DNA of 64,000 nt from Methanomassiliicoccaceae archaeon UBA72 (GCA_002509405.1 DAVO01000013.1:62463-126462); one strand, 5' to 3'; shown: positions 42,226-51,844, counted from the first letter of the stretch. Translations and numbers: made by a program. Notes: generated by a model from the letters alone, not told the origin.

Positions 42226-43953
42226 TTAGTCGCGCCTCAACGGGAACATCAGTCCCCTGAGCGCCCTTGGCGCGCTAGCCCATACGGGTTTGGACTCCCA
42301 CACCAGGTCGTCCTTCTCGCATACTGTGGAGTTCATCAGCTCCATCCCCTTCTCTTTTATCCCCCATAGCAGTTCATCGCGGACGGCGTGGTCCTTTAGG
42401 GCCATTATCTCGTCGACCTCATGCATAAGGGAACGTGCGACCTCCGTCCTTCCTGTGCGGTAATTCAACCTCTCCTCTGATATCCTCCCTGCCTCGAATT
42501 CGCATTGTGCCAGTACATTAGCCGCGTCGTAAGATGCCTCTGCTATCTGGTCACGCGTCATGAGGTTTGTCTCGTATGAAAGGGTCAGCTTCCAGGAGGG
42601 GCTGTCCAGAAGAAGTCTGTGCTCCTCGAGGGTCCTCGCGAAGAACTTGTAACCCCACGCCTTCGGGTCCTCGAAAGCTCTGCTACCGGGGTCTACGAAC
42701 GGTGAGAACGGAGAATTGTAAATGAAAAGAGGATCTTTCTTATCCACGAGCCCCCATAATTTTTTTGATGCTCTGGCACTGCTGATCGCCGATTCGTATG
42801 ACTGGAAAGGGAGCCCGTTCATGTAGAAAAGGTCCATGCGCATGCATCCGCCTTCGAAGGCGTTCTGAACTGTTTTTTCGATGTTATCGTTGGTATATCC
42901 CTTTCCGAGGGCGAAACGCACCTCCTCGTCATGGGAATCCGGTGAGAACTCTATAGTGTATCCGCCTTCGAAAGCATGGTCAAGGGACTTAAAATAATCT
43001 GCACTGGCACCGTTGAAGAGCTCGATGACCACGTGGTTCCCTATGCCGCGTTCCTTAACCGACCTGAGGAACCTTTCGGAATATCCCGTGCCGCTCTGTC
43101 TGATGTCCCCCACGACGAATATGGGCGCCTTCATGTAACTCTGTATCGCCTCCAGGTCCTCTGCCAATTTCTCGGGGCTCCTGAAAGCGGGCCTGCTCCT
43201 GCATACGACTCTTCCGTTAGCGAAGTGCGAACCCCCGCATTCGGCGCAGTTGAGCGAACATCCACGTACCGACAGCGCCATGGTCAGAGGTTCCGAGCTC
43301 CATCCGGCCCAGGGAAGGGAGCTCTTGATATCCATTGTTTTCAGGACTCCTTTGATCATGGTCCCATAGTCGAAAATGATATCATCGAGAGTATCTGGCA
43401 CAAATGATACCTTGTTATCGTGTACTTTCCCGTGACTGTCTTTCCACACCAGGTTGGGGACCACTGAAAGGTCTCCTCCGGACTCGAGTACCTGCATCAT
43501 CCTTACGGTCGGCTCCTCGGTGGAGTCTCCGCGCATCACCATGTCCACCTCTGGACGGGCGATCAGCTCCTCCCAGAAGTAAGAAGATGTCAGTCCTCCA
43601 AGCTCGACCTTGGCTTCCGGATGGTGTTTCTTTACCAGCTTGGCGAGTTCCAGAGCGCCGTGGGCGTGGGGCATCCAATGGAGATCGATGAAATACACCG
43701 TCGAGTCGAGCTTTCTGATCGCCTTCTCGGCGTCGTACCTGTCGCTCATCAGCATCCTTACGGCGACGTTGACGATCCGCGTACTGAATCCGGCCCTCTG
43801 AAGATGGGCGCTGATGGTCATGAACCCTATCGGATACATCTCGAACACAGGAGAAGAGGGTATGACATCGCTTACCGGACCGTAGAAAATCGGCTTCTTC
43901 CTGAAGTCGTATACGCTCGGGGCATGTATGAATACCGCATCGTATTTTGTCAT
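42226..43953 (-). CDS. B12-binding/radical SAM protein (MJ1487-like)
   Basis: The 575-residue protein has an N-terminal Rossmann-like region with FIHAPSVYDFRKKPIF and VELGGLTSSYFWEEL. A radical SAM domain follows with SVRGCSLNCAECGGSH (CxxxCxxC) near residue 232 and a C-terminal helical extension. It resembles the B12-binding-domain radical SAM family known in methanogens as MJ1487-like, of unknown function. The typical DxHxxG cobalamin motif is not obvious. It is three bases downstream of uppS on the same strand. Confidence 0.75.
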   Translation of the reverse strand: MTKYDAVFIHAPSVYDFRKKPIFYGPVSDVIPSSPVFEMYPIGFMTISAHLQRAGFSTRIVNVAVRMLMSDRYDAEKAIRKLDSTVYFIDLHWMPHAHGALELAKLVKKHHPEAKVELGGLTSSYFWEELIARPEVDMVMRGDSTEEPTVRMMQVLESGGDLSVVPNLVWKDSHGKVHDNKVSFVPDTLDDIIFDYGTMIKGVLKTMDIKSSLPWAGWSSEPLTMALSVRGCSLNCAECGGSHFANGRVVCRSRPAFRSPEKLAEDLEAIQSYMKAPIFVVGDIRQSGTGYSERFLRSVKERGIGNHVVIELFNGASADYFKSLDHAFEGGYTIEFSPDSHDEEVRFALGKGYTNDNIEKTVQNAFEGGCMRMDLFYMNGLPFQSYESAISSARASKKLWGLVDKKDPLFIYNSPFSPFVDPGSRAFEDPKAWGYKFFARTLEEHRLLLDSPSWKLTLSYETNLMTRDQIAEASYDAANVLAQCEFEAGRISEERLNYRTGRTEVARSLMHEVDEIMALKDHAVRDELLWGIKEKGMELMNSTVCEKDDLVWESKPVWASAPRALRGLMFPLRRD

Positions 43954-43956
43954 GCT

Positions 43957-44733
43957 TCACTTCCCATAGCGTCTTCCGCGCTGCTGATATGTCCTTATGG
44001 CACGCAGGAAGTCGATGTACCTGAAACCGGGCCAGTAGACGTCGGTGAAATAAAGCTCGGAATAGGCCAGCTGCCAAAGAAGGAAGTTTGATATCCTGAT
44101 CTCCCCGGAGGTCCTGAGTACCAGGTCAGGGTCTGGAGTGTCGGAGGTGTACATGTGTTCCGACAGCACGTTCTCGTCTATGTCCTCCACATCCATCTCA
44201 CCGTCCGCCACCTTCTGGGCGACGGTCTTCACAGCGGCTATGATCTCCTGCCTGCCACCGTAGGCTATGGCCATGTTGAAATGGTAGTCCGAGTAGTCTT
44301 TCGTCTTCTCGTCGGCATAATCTACGGCATCTCTGACATGTTCGGGCAGCATGGTCACATCTCCGAGCACCTTCAGACGGACCTTCTTATCGTGGACCCT
44401 GGGGCTCTCCGCGAACTTGATGAGGGACTGCCTAAGCAGATCCATCAGGTAATCCACCTCGTCTTTCTCCCTGTTGAAATTCTCCGTGGAGAAGGCGTAG
44501 ACCGTAAGGAATTTGACCCCGTCCTCGACGCACCAGTCCAGCACCTCTTCGAGTTTCTCGCTGCCGAGCCTGTGGCCCTCCTCTCTCGTCTCCCCTCGCT
44601 CCTCCGCGTACCTGCGGTTGCCGTCCATTATTATAGCGATATGGTTCGGCAACGGGTTTGCCAGGACCTCCTTCCTGAGCCTTGCCTCGTACGCCGAATA
44701 AGCTCTGTTGGTAAGAATGTTGGAGATCGACAT
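43957..44733 (-). CDS. uppS: Cis-prenyltransferase (UppS family)
   Basis: The 258-residue protein has HIAIIMDGNRRYAEERG with the catalytic Asp, FLTVYAFSTENFNRE, NMAIAYGGRQEIIAA, and DPDLVLRTSGEIRISNFLLWQ with ELYFTDVYWP. It elongates prenyl diphosphates in the cis configuration to make the dolichyl-type lipid carrier for glycosylation. I chose MSISNILTN, which has GTGAT upstream and lies after the stop of marker 11. Confidence 0.92.
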   Translation of the reverse strand: MSISNILTNRAYSAYEARLRKEVLANPLPNHIAIIMDGNRRYAEERGETREEGHRLGSEKLEEVLDWCVEDGVKFLTVYAFSTENFNREKDEVDYLMDLLRQSLIKFAESPRVHDKKVRLKVLGDVTMLPEHVRDAVDYADEKTKDYSDYHFNMAIAYGGRQEIIAAVKTVAQKVADGEMDVEDIDENVLSEHMYTSDTPDPDLVLRTSGEIRISNFLLWQLAYSELYFTDVYWPGFRYIDFLRAIRTYQQRGRRYGK

Positions 44734-44737
44734 TTCA

Positions 44738-45688
44738 TCACTCGAAATCACTGGGAACGCCTGCGGAACGGACGCCCATGTCGAAGCACCCTATCGCCGC
44801 GACAGCGCCTATGACGCCGCCCATGCCTGTGACGGAGATTATCTGGACACCGTTCTCCTCGGCCAATTTTATGGCCGTCTCGCGTTCGTAGAGCACCGTT
44901 TTCGCACTCCATCCGAAATCACTGAGGGCCTTGGGTATCTTCAGTCCCTTGTACACCGTGATTACCGCATCCTCGGAATAAGACTCCTTTCTGACGAAAT
45001 CTACCGCGAACTCGACTATCTTCGGGATCTCCTCTTCCGTTGCAGCGAAAGAGATCGCGGTGGAACAGCAGTTGGTGGTCTTGTTTGGCGCGTCCGGGTT
45101 CAGCTGTATTATCTTGTGCTCGATGAACTTGCCGTAGGGACACGACCTTCCCAGCTTCATCCCGACAACCCACGTTGCGCCTTTCTCCTTTGTGTCGGTG
45201 TCGTCGATACCGATGACGAGACGCACCATCTTTGGTGTGACGATCTCCACACTGGCGGCATGCGCACCGCCCAGTTTGAAATCGTCCGGATATACGGTCT
45301 CGATAACGTCCGGGCACTGGGGTATGCAGGCACCGATACCCACCGATGCCCCCGCAAGACCTTTCCATGCCGTGCGTACGCGGACGCCTTCGACTTTCAG
45401 AGACGATACGCCCTGGCCGCCCAGGTTTGCCGATACGGGTCCGAACCTGAGCTCCTTCTCTCCGATATCGACGTCCATTATCAGCGTCTGTCCGTCCAGG
45501 TCTATGTCTTTGATTATCCCTCCGGTACGGCGGCGGTTCACTATGTCCCATTCAGCGGGACCTCTCGAAGAGCAGACCTCGACGATCTGGGCGATGCCGT
45601 TCTCCTCATCAACCATCGTATAGAATCCGCGACAGAACAGGGGCCCGTACTTGGCCTTGACCTCGTCGGGCCTGAGGATGGTGGGCAT
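44738..45688 (-). CDS. Methanogenesis marker protein 11
   Basis: The 316-residue protein has LVIGIDDTDTKEKGATWVVG near residue 157, DFKLGGAHAASVEIVTP and GLKIPKALSDFGWSAKTVLYERE. These match the methanogenesis marker 11 family, found almost only in methanogens and of unknown function. Cys residues in GIGACIPQCPD and TTNCCSTA are candidates for metal or cofactor binding. It starts directly after the kptA stop and precedes uppS. It is the strongest single-gene evidence that this organism is a methanogen. Confidence 0.82.
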   Translation of the reverse strand: MPTILRPDEVKAKYGPLFCRGFYTMVDEENGIAQIVEVCSSRGPAEWDIVNRRRTGGIIKDIDLDGQTLIMDVDIGEKELRFGPVSANLGGQGVSSLKVEGVRVRTAWKGLAGASVGIGACIPQCPDVIETVYPDDFKLGGAHAASVEIVTPKMVRLVIGIDDTDTKEKGATWVVGMKLGRSCPYGKFIEHKIIQLNPDAPNKTTNCCSTAISFAATEEEIPKIVEFAVDFVRKESYSEDAVITVYKGLKIPKALSDFGWSAKTVLYERETAIKLAEENGVQIISVTGMGGVIGAVAAIGCFDMGVRSAGVPSDFE

Positions 45689-46399
45689 TCAGTCCTCCCT
45701 CTCCTCATCCATTCCATCTTCGGCATTGCTGTCTTCTTCGTATTCTTCATCGTCGTACTCGTCTTCAGGCTCCTCTGCGAGGTACAGGCATTCCGCAGGG
45801 ACCTTTTCGCAAAGGAACACGGTCTTTGCCGCCTTCCCTACGGGGAATCCTGCCTCGGAGCAGGCGTATGTGTCCACTGCGATGATCACCGGGTCCTCGC
45901 TGCGGACAGACCCGGCCGTAACAGCATCGTCGTATGTCAGGGACAGGTGCACCATCGCACGGTCGGTTGGCATCAGGCCGGCTTCCAGGATCAGTTCCGC
46001 CTCTTCGTCTGTTGCGGGATAGTAAAGCTCTTCCGGGACGTTGTCGGTCGGAAGGTTGAGCTCCAGTTTTATCGTGTGGCCGTAGGTCGCCCTGACGTCT
46101 GCCCCGGATATCTGGTACCTTCCCTTGGGATCGGTCTCGACCATCGCCTCGATATGGTGGGGCCTGAGCCATTTCCATCTGCTCTGGTCCCTTCCTTTGA
46201 CCATTGAAACTATGTCGCGTATGTCCACGAAACCCTGCTCGTCCATATCGGGGTCCCCGTTTCCGTGCCTGAGGATGGCTGCCATGCTCCTTCCGAGCTT
46301 TTCGACCTCATAGTCGCTCATTATGAATTTGCCTTCCTCACCGCAAAGCGGGCACTCCTCGCCACGGAAATAACCGTGTTCTTCGCACTCGTGTATCAT
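45689..46399 (-). CDS. kptA: RNA 2'-phosphotransferase KptA/Tpt1 with zinc ribbon
   Basis: The 236-residue protein begins with a Cys-rich segment (CEEHGYFRGEECPLCGEEGKF) of the kind conserved in archaeal KptA. The core has SMAAILRHGNGDPDMDEQGFV, WLRPHHIEAMVETDPKGRYQI and ATYGHTIKLEL. It removes a 2'-phosphate from RNA with NAD. A very acidic 30-residue tail ends it. The ATG overlaps the folD stop (ATGA). With rtcA earlier in the window, this is the second RNA-end-processing enzyme. Confidence 0.88.
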   Translation of the reverse strand: MIHECEEHGYFRGEECPLCGEEGKFIMSDYEVEKLGRSMAAILRHGNGDPDMDEQGFVDIRDIVSMVKGRDQSRWKWLRPHHIEAMVETDPKGRYQISGADVRATYGHTIKLELNLPTDNVPEELYYPATDEEAELILEAGLMPTDRAMVHLSLTYDDAVTAGSVRSEDPVIIAVDTYACSEAGFPVGKAAKTVFLCEKVPAECLYLAEEPEDEYDDEEYEEDSNAEDGMDEERED

Positions 46400-47289
46400 T
46401 GACCGCACTTCCTCTCGTAAGCCCTCTCCGCCGCATGGACGGTGTTGGACATGAGCATACAAATCGTCATCGGACCGACGCCTCCCGGTACGGGGGTCAT
46501 GGCCGAAGCTTTCTCTTTCACATTCTCGTCCACATCCCCGACCAGACGCGTGCCGTTCTTGGCCGTGGGGTCGGGTATGTGGTTGGTCCCCACGTCTATT
46601 ACGACTGCTCCCTCTTTCACCATGCCGGGAGTGATGAAGCCCGCCTTTCCTATGGCGACTATGAGTATGTCCGCCTGGCGTGTTATAGACCCGATGTCTT
46701 CGGTCCTGGAGTGGACCACCGTAACGGTAGAATTGGCGCCTATGGCCTTCTGGACCATCATCGCCGCCATGGGTTTTCCCACTATGTTGCTCCTTCCTAC
46801 CACGACCACATGCTTCCCGTCCGTCTTGACGCCCGAACGGATGAGAAGCTGCTGAACTCCGGCAGGGGTCGCAGGAAGGAACTCCGGCTCCCCGATCAGC
46901 ATTCTACCGACGTTGAAAGGATGGAAGCAGTCAACGTCTTTCGACGGGTCGATGGCGTTGATGACTGCCTGCTCGTCGATGTGCTTGGGCAACGGCAACT
47001 GGATGAGGAATCCGTGGATGTCGGGGTTTTCGTTGAGCTCCTTAACCCTTGACAGAAGCTCCTCCTGGGTCGTGGTCTCGGGCATGATTATGGTGTCCGA
47101 GTGCATACCCAGCTCCTGGCACATTTTCCCTTTCATGCGCACGTACGTCTGCGACGCCGGGTCGTCTCCGACCAGAACGACTGCTAGGCCCGGGGTCATC
47201 CCGTTCTTCTTGAGCCTTTCTATCCTGGCATTGAGCTCTCCGTATATCTGCTGGGATATTTCCTTGCCAAGAATGAGATTAGCGGTCAT
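46396..47289 (-). CDS. folD: Methylenetetrahydrofolate dehydrogenase/cyclohydrolase
   Basis: The 297-residue protein has PGLAVVLVGDDPASQTYVRMK, HGFLIQLPLPKHID, VGRSNIVGKPMA and TPVPGGVGPMTICMLM. It interconverts methylene-, methenyl- and formyl-tetrahydrofolate. The chosen ATG gives MTANLILGKE; a longer frame overlaps the deacetylase gene and lacks similarity. Presence of a folate C1 enzyme fits a methanogen lacking the H4MPT branch, but the window alone does not prove that lack. Confidence 0.94.
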   Translation of the reverse strand: MTANLILGKEISQQIYGELNARIERLKKNGMTPGLAVVLVGDDPASQTYVRMKGKMCQELGMHSDTIIMPETTTQEELLSRVKELNENPDIHGFLIQLPLPKHIDEQAVINAIDPSKDVDCFHPFNVGRMLIGEPEFLPATPAGVQQLLIRSGVKTDGKHVVVVGRSNIVGKPMAAMMVQKAIGANSTVTVVHSRTEDIGSITRQADILIVAIGKAGFITPGMVKEGAVVIDVGTNHIPDPTAKNGTRLVGDVDENVKEKASAMTPVPGGVGPMTICMLMSNTVHAAERAYERKCGQ

Positions 47290-47326
47290 GATAACCGTGA
47301 GCGAACCGCGCTTTATATTTATTACT

Positions 47327-48124
47327 TTAGCGCACGCCGAAACGTCCCGTGGCATCGGGCAATGTCTCAGCCTTGAAACCCATATCCAATATACCCGTGA
47401 TCACCTCGCGGAGGTTCTTTTCGTTTGCTTTGGCTTCCTGCTTCGTAACGTATCCGCCGTCTATGCGCTCAGACATGTGCCAGCTATGGGTTGCGAGTAT
47501 GAAAATGCCGTTTTCCATGCGTGAGGCCATATTCACATAGTCCCCGGGAGGACGTTTGCCCTCATGCATGGGCCAAAGATATCCGAATATCTTCTTGTCC
47601 GAAGCGTCCCTGGTTACAGGTACTGGCACCTCTATAACCTCGCCAAGAACGTAGGGTATTATCTCTTTACCCATTTCCTGATACTGCGAAGAGTCGTACC
47701 TTATCCCGATTTCTGAAAGTATAGGCGGTATGTCCTCCGAGATCTTCATATAAGGCATCCTTGAACATCTGGGTCTTTTTCCCGTGAGGTCCTCGACGGC
47801 TTCACATGCCCTCTTAAGCAATTCCATTTTTCCTCCGGGGGGGAAGGTGCCGGTAAAGTCCTCGTGATCGAAGCCGTGTATGCCGACCTCGCGACCTGCC
47901 AGATGTTGTGCCCCTATGTTGGAAAGGGTCCTGGCCTCGGCGAAATACGTGGCCCTCACGCCCATTTCGTCAAGTATTCCTGTCAGTGTCCCTATCCCTT
48001 CTCCGGACGACCTGAACCTGGGCGCTGTCCCGAGGCCCCTGTTGTAAGAGCCTGCCTGGCTCATTCCCGGGACGGGTATGTTGGCATCCCTGTCTACATC
48101 GACCGTGAAGCAAAAGGACCTCAT
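47327..48124 (-). CDS. Polysaccharide deacetylase family protein
   Basis: The 265-residue NodB-type protein has the metal-binding Asp in FTVDVDRD and the HxxxH in VGIHGFDHEDF. RCSRMPYMKIS supplies the conserved Arg-Pro segment, and FILATHSWHMSE supplies the C-terminal His. No signal peptide is visible, so it is likely cytoplasmic. The substrate is unknown; deacetylation of an N-acetylated sugar is inferred. It lies between AMP phosphorylase and folD on the same strand. Confidence 0.8.
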   Translation of the reverse strand: MRSFCFTVDVDRDANIPVPGMSQAGSYNRGLGTAPRFRSSGEGIGTLTGILDEMGVRATYFAEARTLSNIGAQHLAGREVGIHGFDHEDFTGTFPPGGKMELLKRACEAVEDLTGKRPRCSRMPYMKISEDIPPILSEIGIRYDSSQYQEMGKEIIPYVLGEVIEVPVPVTRDASDKKIFGYLWPMHEGKRPPGDYVNMASRMENGIFILATHSWHMSERIDGGYVTKQEAKANEKNLREVITGILDMGFKAETLPDATGRFGVR

Positions 48125-48128
48125 ATCA

Positions 48129-49640
48129 TCATTTTATATTAGGAACCGAAACACGCCTGATCAGCATACCCTGTATATCCACCGGCTGGTACCTTTCCGC
48201 GAGGTTCACTGCGCGTTGCAGTTTGGCCTCGTTCTCGGCGTAGATCTCCATCAGTACATCTCCTGATTCCACCCTCTGTCCCTTCTTGCGGAAAAGCAGG
48301 AGTCCCGCACCTTTGTCGTTGGGGGAACCTGCGGCCTTCGCGACGGCCACTATGTCCTTGTTCTTTATGCCGTGCACATATCCGCTTTTGGGGGATCTTA
48401 GCTCCGCCATGAATTGACCGGGCTTCAGGTCTTCCGACTTCAGATCGCGGCTGCCTCCCTGCGCCTCCACGATCTCCTTGAACTTCTTGAGCGCCGCACC
48501 TGAGTTGAGTATCTCCTTGGCCTTGACGTTGCCGTTGGATATCCCTCCCATCTCCAGAATTATACCTGCCAGCTCACATGCCTTCTCGGCGACGCTCGTG
48601 GGATGCGCCTTGCCTTCCAGTATGCGGATGCTTTCCCTTGCCTCGAGGTTGGGCCCCACTGCGCTTCCCACCGGCTGGTCTGCATATGTTATTGCGCACT
48701 CCACGTGCATGCCCAGCTTGTCCCCCAGGTCCATGAAGTCCCTGGCGTATGCGCGTGCGGATTCTATGTCCGGGACCTTTGTCCCGACGCCCATCGGAAT
48801 ATCGATAAGCAGGTAATCCGCACCGATGGCTAGCTTCTTGCTCAGTATCGAAGCCAGCATCTGGGCGCGCGGGTTTATGCCGAGCGGGTGCTCGATCTTT
48901 ATAACCATGTCGTCCACGGGCGCCAGGTTTATGGCTCCGCCCCATGCGAGGGCGCCCCCGGTGGACTCGGCCACGTCCTTCAGCCTCTCGGCCGAGAGCG
49001 CGACGTCGCAGAACGTTTCAATGAAATCGGAAGTCCCGCACGCGCTGCTGATGGCGCGGGACGATGTCTTCGGAAGCATGAGTCCCGCGGCGGCGACTAT
49101 CGATACCACGATGGGCGTTACCTTGTTGCCCGGGACGCCGCCCATGCTGTGGAAATCATAGACGGGTTTTCTGTCGAAGACTATCCTCTCTCCCGTGTCC
49201 ACCATTGCGGTGGCGAAGTCCGCTATCTCCTCGATGCACATCCCGTTGATGTAAAGCGATGTCAGCCAAGCGGAAATCTCGATCTTGGACAGCTTAGTGT
49301 CCAGAATGTCGCGTACGATACTGAAGATCTCGTCCTTTGATAGCACCTCTCCGTCCATCTTCTTGCGTATGCTCCTGACCGACTCGGGGGCAGGGGCGAA
49401 CACTACTGAAATCAATGACCCGTCTTTGGCACCCGTCACGGTCATCGTCTTTGCCGGTATCATTATGGTACCGCGCTCCACCACGGTGTCTGACATGCTG
49501 ACCAGCGCCGTGGCGGTACCTTTCGCCTCCAGCCTCACGCGGTCGTTCTCCTGTACTCCTATCTCCTTGCAGTCGTCGTCGTGCATCATGACGATCGGCT
49601 CGGACACGTCCACATCGAAATACTTCGCTTTCAGCTTCAT
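48129..49640 (-). CDS. deoA: AMP phosphorylase
   Basis: The 503-residue protein has the thymidine-phosphorylase fold with an extra N-terminal domain of about 85 residues as in archaeal AMP phosphorylase. Visible signatures are DFHSMGGVPGNKVTPIVVSI, SSRAISSACGTSDFIETF and YLLIDIPMGVGTKV. It phosphorolyses AMP to ribose-1,5-bisphosphate and adenine. The ATG overlaps the RuBisCO stop (ATGA). With the isomerase and RuBisCO it forms the AMP pathway. Confidence 0.92.
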   Translation of the reverse strand: MKLKAKYFDVDVSEPIVMMHDDDCKEIGVQENDRVRLEAKGTATALVSMSDTVVERGTIMIPAKTMTVTGAKDGSLISVVFAPAPESVRSIRKKMDGEVLSKDEIFSIVRDILDTKLSKIEISAWLTSLYINGMCIEEIADFATAMVDTGERIVFDRKPVYDFHSMGGVPGNKVTPIVVSIVAAAGLMLPKTSSRAISSACGTSDFIETFCDVALSAERLKDVAESTGGALAWGGAINLAPVDDMVIKIEHPLGINPRAQMLASILSKKLAIGADYLLIDIPMGVGTKVPDIESARAYARDFMDLGDKLGMHVECAITYADQPVGSAVGPNLEARESIRILEGKAHPTSVAEKACELAGIILEMGGISNGNVKAKEILNSGAALKKFKEIVEAQGGSRDLKSEDLKPGQFMAELRSPKSGYVHGIKNKDIVAVAKAAGSPNDKGAGLLLFRKKGQRVESGDVLMEIYAENEAKLQRAVNLAERYQPVDIQGMLIRRVSVPNIK

Positions 49641-50887
49641 TCTTTCAACCCCCATCTCTCCAGCGCCTGGGCCAGTTCCTTGTGGTTCTTGGCATACTCT
49701 TCAAGCGGTATCTTGTTGTAGATGGCATTGACCGCCTGTGACATCGCCATCGCACCGCTCCTTACTCCTCCGGGGTGGCCTGCCACGCCCCCTCCTGCTT
49801 GTATCTGGACGTTGAGTCCTGAAACACGGACCATCTTCTCCAGCATTCCGGGATATACCCCGCCGGAGCATACCGGCATCACCGTCCTGTAGGGCGATGA
49901 GGGGTCCAGGCAGGCATCCAGATTGTCGTGGTCCCCTTTGACGTCGCCGGACATCTTGCCTGCCCCCAGCGTGCCTATGTGCAGAGCATCCCCGCCGCAC
50001 ATCCTTATGAGCTTGACCATGGGGAGCATGGCTATGCCGTGCTCCGGATTTTTGGTCATGGCCCCATGCATCGTCCGGTGTACGTGTACGGGCACCTTTA
50101 TCGACGGGTCCTCGGCCAAAGCCTGAACCGCTCCGAAACCGCATGTTATTACATCAACCATCAGCTGTTTGGCCCCCCAGCTCTGTGCCCTGTCGGCCAC
50201 CTCGAGTATCTTGTCGCCATTCGTGCTGATGTTGATCGCGTGGACCATCCTGTGGCCTTCTCCCGCCAGCCTGTCAAGGGATTCGGCCACTGCGGCGGTG
50301 CGGTCCTGCATAGGGCAGAACTTCTGGTCTACGAGGGTCTCATCGTCCTTGCTGTTGGTGAGTCCCCCCGCCCCTGCTTCGTAGACGTAGTCGGCGGTTT
50401 CCTTGGGCGAGAGCCCTATCTTGGGTTTGACTATTGTCCCGATTAGGGGCTTCTCCGGGCGGCCCAGGATCTTCCTGAGACCGTCGGCTCCGAACCTTGG
50501 CCCCCTGTACATCGACGTGATGCTCCTCGGGAACCGGACGTCCTCGAACCTGACGGCTTTCAGGGCTTCCAGGCCGTAAAGGTTACCGGACACAACGCTG
50601 AGGATCTGGGGTATGCCGCCCACCTCGATGCTGAAGTCGACGTCCGGGAACGCTATCGTCACAAGGTCCCCTTCTATGGCCAGCACTCTGGCGCCGTAGT
50701 TCTTTAGTGTGCTCTCGGTAAGTGTGGATATGCCCGTCCAGGTCCCCGTAGACTGCTCTGCCGCTATAGCCTCGGCGGCCTTCTCAATCGGCAGGTCGGT
50801 GGTGACACGGTATTTGCATACCACGTCTGTTGCGGGGTCCGCCTCCTCTCCCAGGTGCATATATGAAAATCCTGACACTTCGTTCAC
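49637..50887 (-). CDS. rbcL: Form III ribulose-bisphosphate carboxylase large chain
   Basis: The 416-residue protein has GTIVKPKIGLSPKE (catalytic Lys154), Lys180-Asp-Asp-Glu for the carbamylated metal site, VHVHRTMHGA, HIGTLGAGKMSGD and QAGGGVAGHPGG. Operon context places it in AMP metabolism: ribulose-1,5-bisphosphate plus CO2 gives two 3-phosphoglycerates. Oddities: the usual GGxDFxKDDEN reads GGLTNSKDDET, so the conserved Asp three residues before Lys180 is Thr177, and the Asn after the acidic pair is Thr. It overlaps both neighbours by four bases. Confidence 0.92.
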   Translation of the reverse strand: MNEVSGFSYMHLGEEADPATDVVCKYRVTTDLPIEKAAEAIAAEQSTGTWTGISTLTESTLKNYGARVLAIEGDLVTIAFPDVDFSIEVGGIPQILSVVSGNLYGLEALKAVRFEDVRFPRSITSMYRGPRFGADGLRKILGRPEKPLIGTIVKPKIGLSPKETADYVYEAGAGGLTNSKDDETLVDQKFCPMQDRTAAVAESLDRLAGEGHRMVHAINISTNGDKILEVADRAQSWGAKQLMVDVITCGFGAVQALAEDPSIKVPVHVHRTMHGAMTKNPEHGIAMLPMVKLIRMCGGDALHIGTLGAGKMSGDVKGDHDNLDACLDPSSPYRTVMPVCSGGVYPGMLEKMVRVSGLNVQIQAGGGVAGHPGGVRSGAMAMSQAVNAIYNKIPLEEYAKNHKELAQALERWGLKE

Positions 50888-51810
50888 TCCTCGAAAAGAC
50901 TGTCGCCCAGCTGCCTCACCATGACGTCGTAGACCGAACCGGGGTGAATCATCCCGACGTCGGTGATTATCGCGTCGATGTAGACGGCGGGAGTGCTGTC
51001 GAACACGGGGTTGAATATCTTTACTGAATCCGGGACCTCGCCCTTCTTGATTACCTCTTCTGTGCTCCGCTCCTCGATGGTGACCATGTCACCGAATATC
51101 GTCGCGGAAGAGAACTTGTATGTTTCGCTGCACACGTAGAACTGCACCCTTGCCTCGTGTGCGGCCAGAGCAAGCTGGGAGGTCCCGACCTTATTGATCA
51201 GGGCGCCGTGCGATGTTATCGTATCCGCGCCAACGAATACCTTGTCGACCCCTTTCATGACCGTGCGCACCGCGCTGTCGATGATCAGCGTGGTGTCAAT
51301 CCCCGCCTCGGCCAGCTCGTTGACCGTCAGGATCCCTTGCCTCCATGGACGGGATTCCGTCGCGTAAACCTTGATGTCTTTGCCCTGGCGGTGGGCCTCC
51401 TTGATGACCCCGATGGCGGCGCTGCTGTTGCAATGGGTCATTATCACATCGCCTGATTTTATGCGGTTGGCGCCTATCTTGGCTATTGTCGCCACGGCCC
51501 TGGACGATATCTCGACGAACTCCTCCGAATTGGATACCACCAGGTCCTTGGCCTCCTGGAGGGTCGATACGAACGACAGCCCCCTCATCGTCGCCCTTAC
51601 TCCGTTCCAGAGAGAAACGGCGGTAGGTCGGGACGCCGTGAGGATTGCGGCGTTTTTCTTGATATCGCGGCGGAAATCCTCCAAAGAAGTCCCGTTGTAA
51701 CCTGCAGCGAAATCACCCATTGCCGAAGCACCGGCGCGGGCTATCCTGCCGGCACCGCGGATGGTCATGTTCCTGATAGATTCAGCTGTTTTTTCAATGA
51801 TCTCTGCCAC
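50884..51810 (-). CDS. Ribose-1,5-bisphosphate isomerase
   Basis: The 308-residue aIF2B-related protein has NMTIRGAGRIARAGASAMG, the catalytic Cys127 in MTHCNSSAAIG, SRPWRQGILTVNEL and the catalytic Asp196 in VFVGADTITSHGALINKVGT. It converts ribose-1,5-bisphosphate to ribulose-1,5-bisphosphate. The family resembles MtnA and aIF2B, but the directly following RuBisCO and AMP phosphorylase genes settle the role. Confidence 0.93.
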   Translation of the reverse strand: MAEIIEKTAESIRNMTIRGAGRIARAGASAMGDFAAGYNGTSLEDFRRDIKKNAAILTASRPTAVSLWNGVRATMRGLSFVSTLQEAKDLVVSNSEEFVEISSRAVATIAKIGANRIKSGDVIMTHCNSSAAIGVIKEAHRQGKDIKVYATESRPWRQGILTVNELAEAGIDTTLIIDSAVRTVMKGVDKVFVGADTITSHGALINKVGTSQLALAAHEARVQFYVCSETYKFSSATIFGDMVTIEERSTEEVIKKGEVPDSVKIFNPVFDSTPAVYIDAIITDVGMIHPGSVYDVMVRQLGDSLFEE

Positions 51811-51844
51811 GTTTGATAATGGCCATTCCCCATTAAATACGTGC

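Noticed and set aside
42226..43953. Cobalamin-binding DxHxxG motif in the radical SAM protein
   Set aside because: I could not find the motif in the N-terminal region, so B12 binding is stated only as family resemblance.
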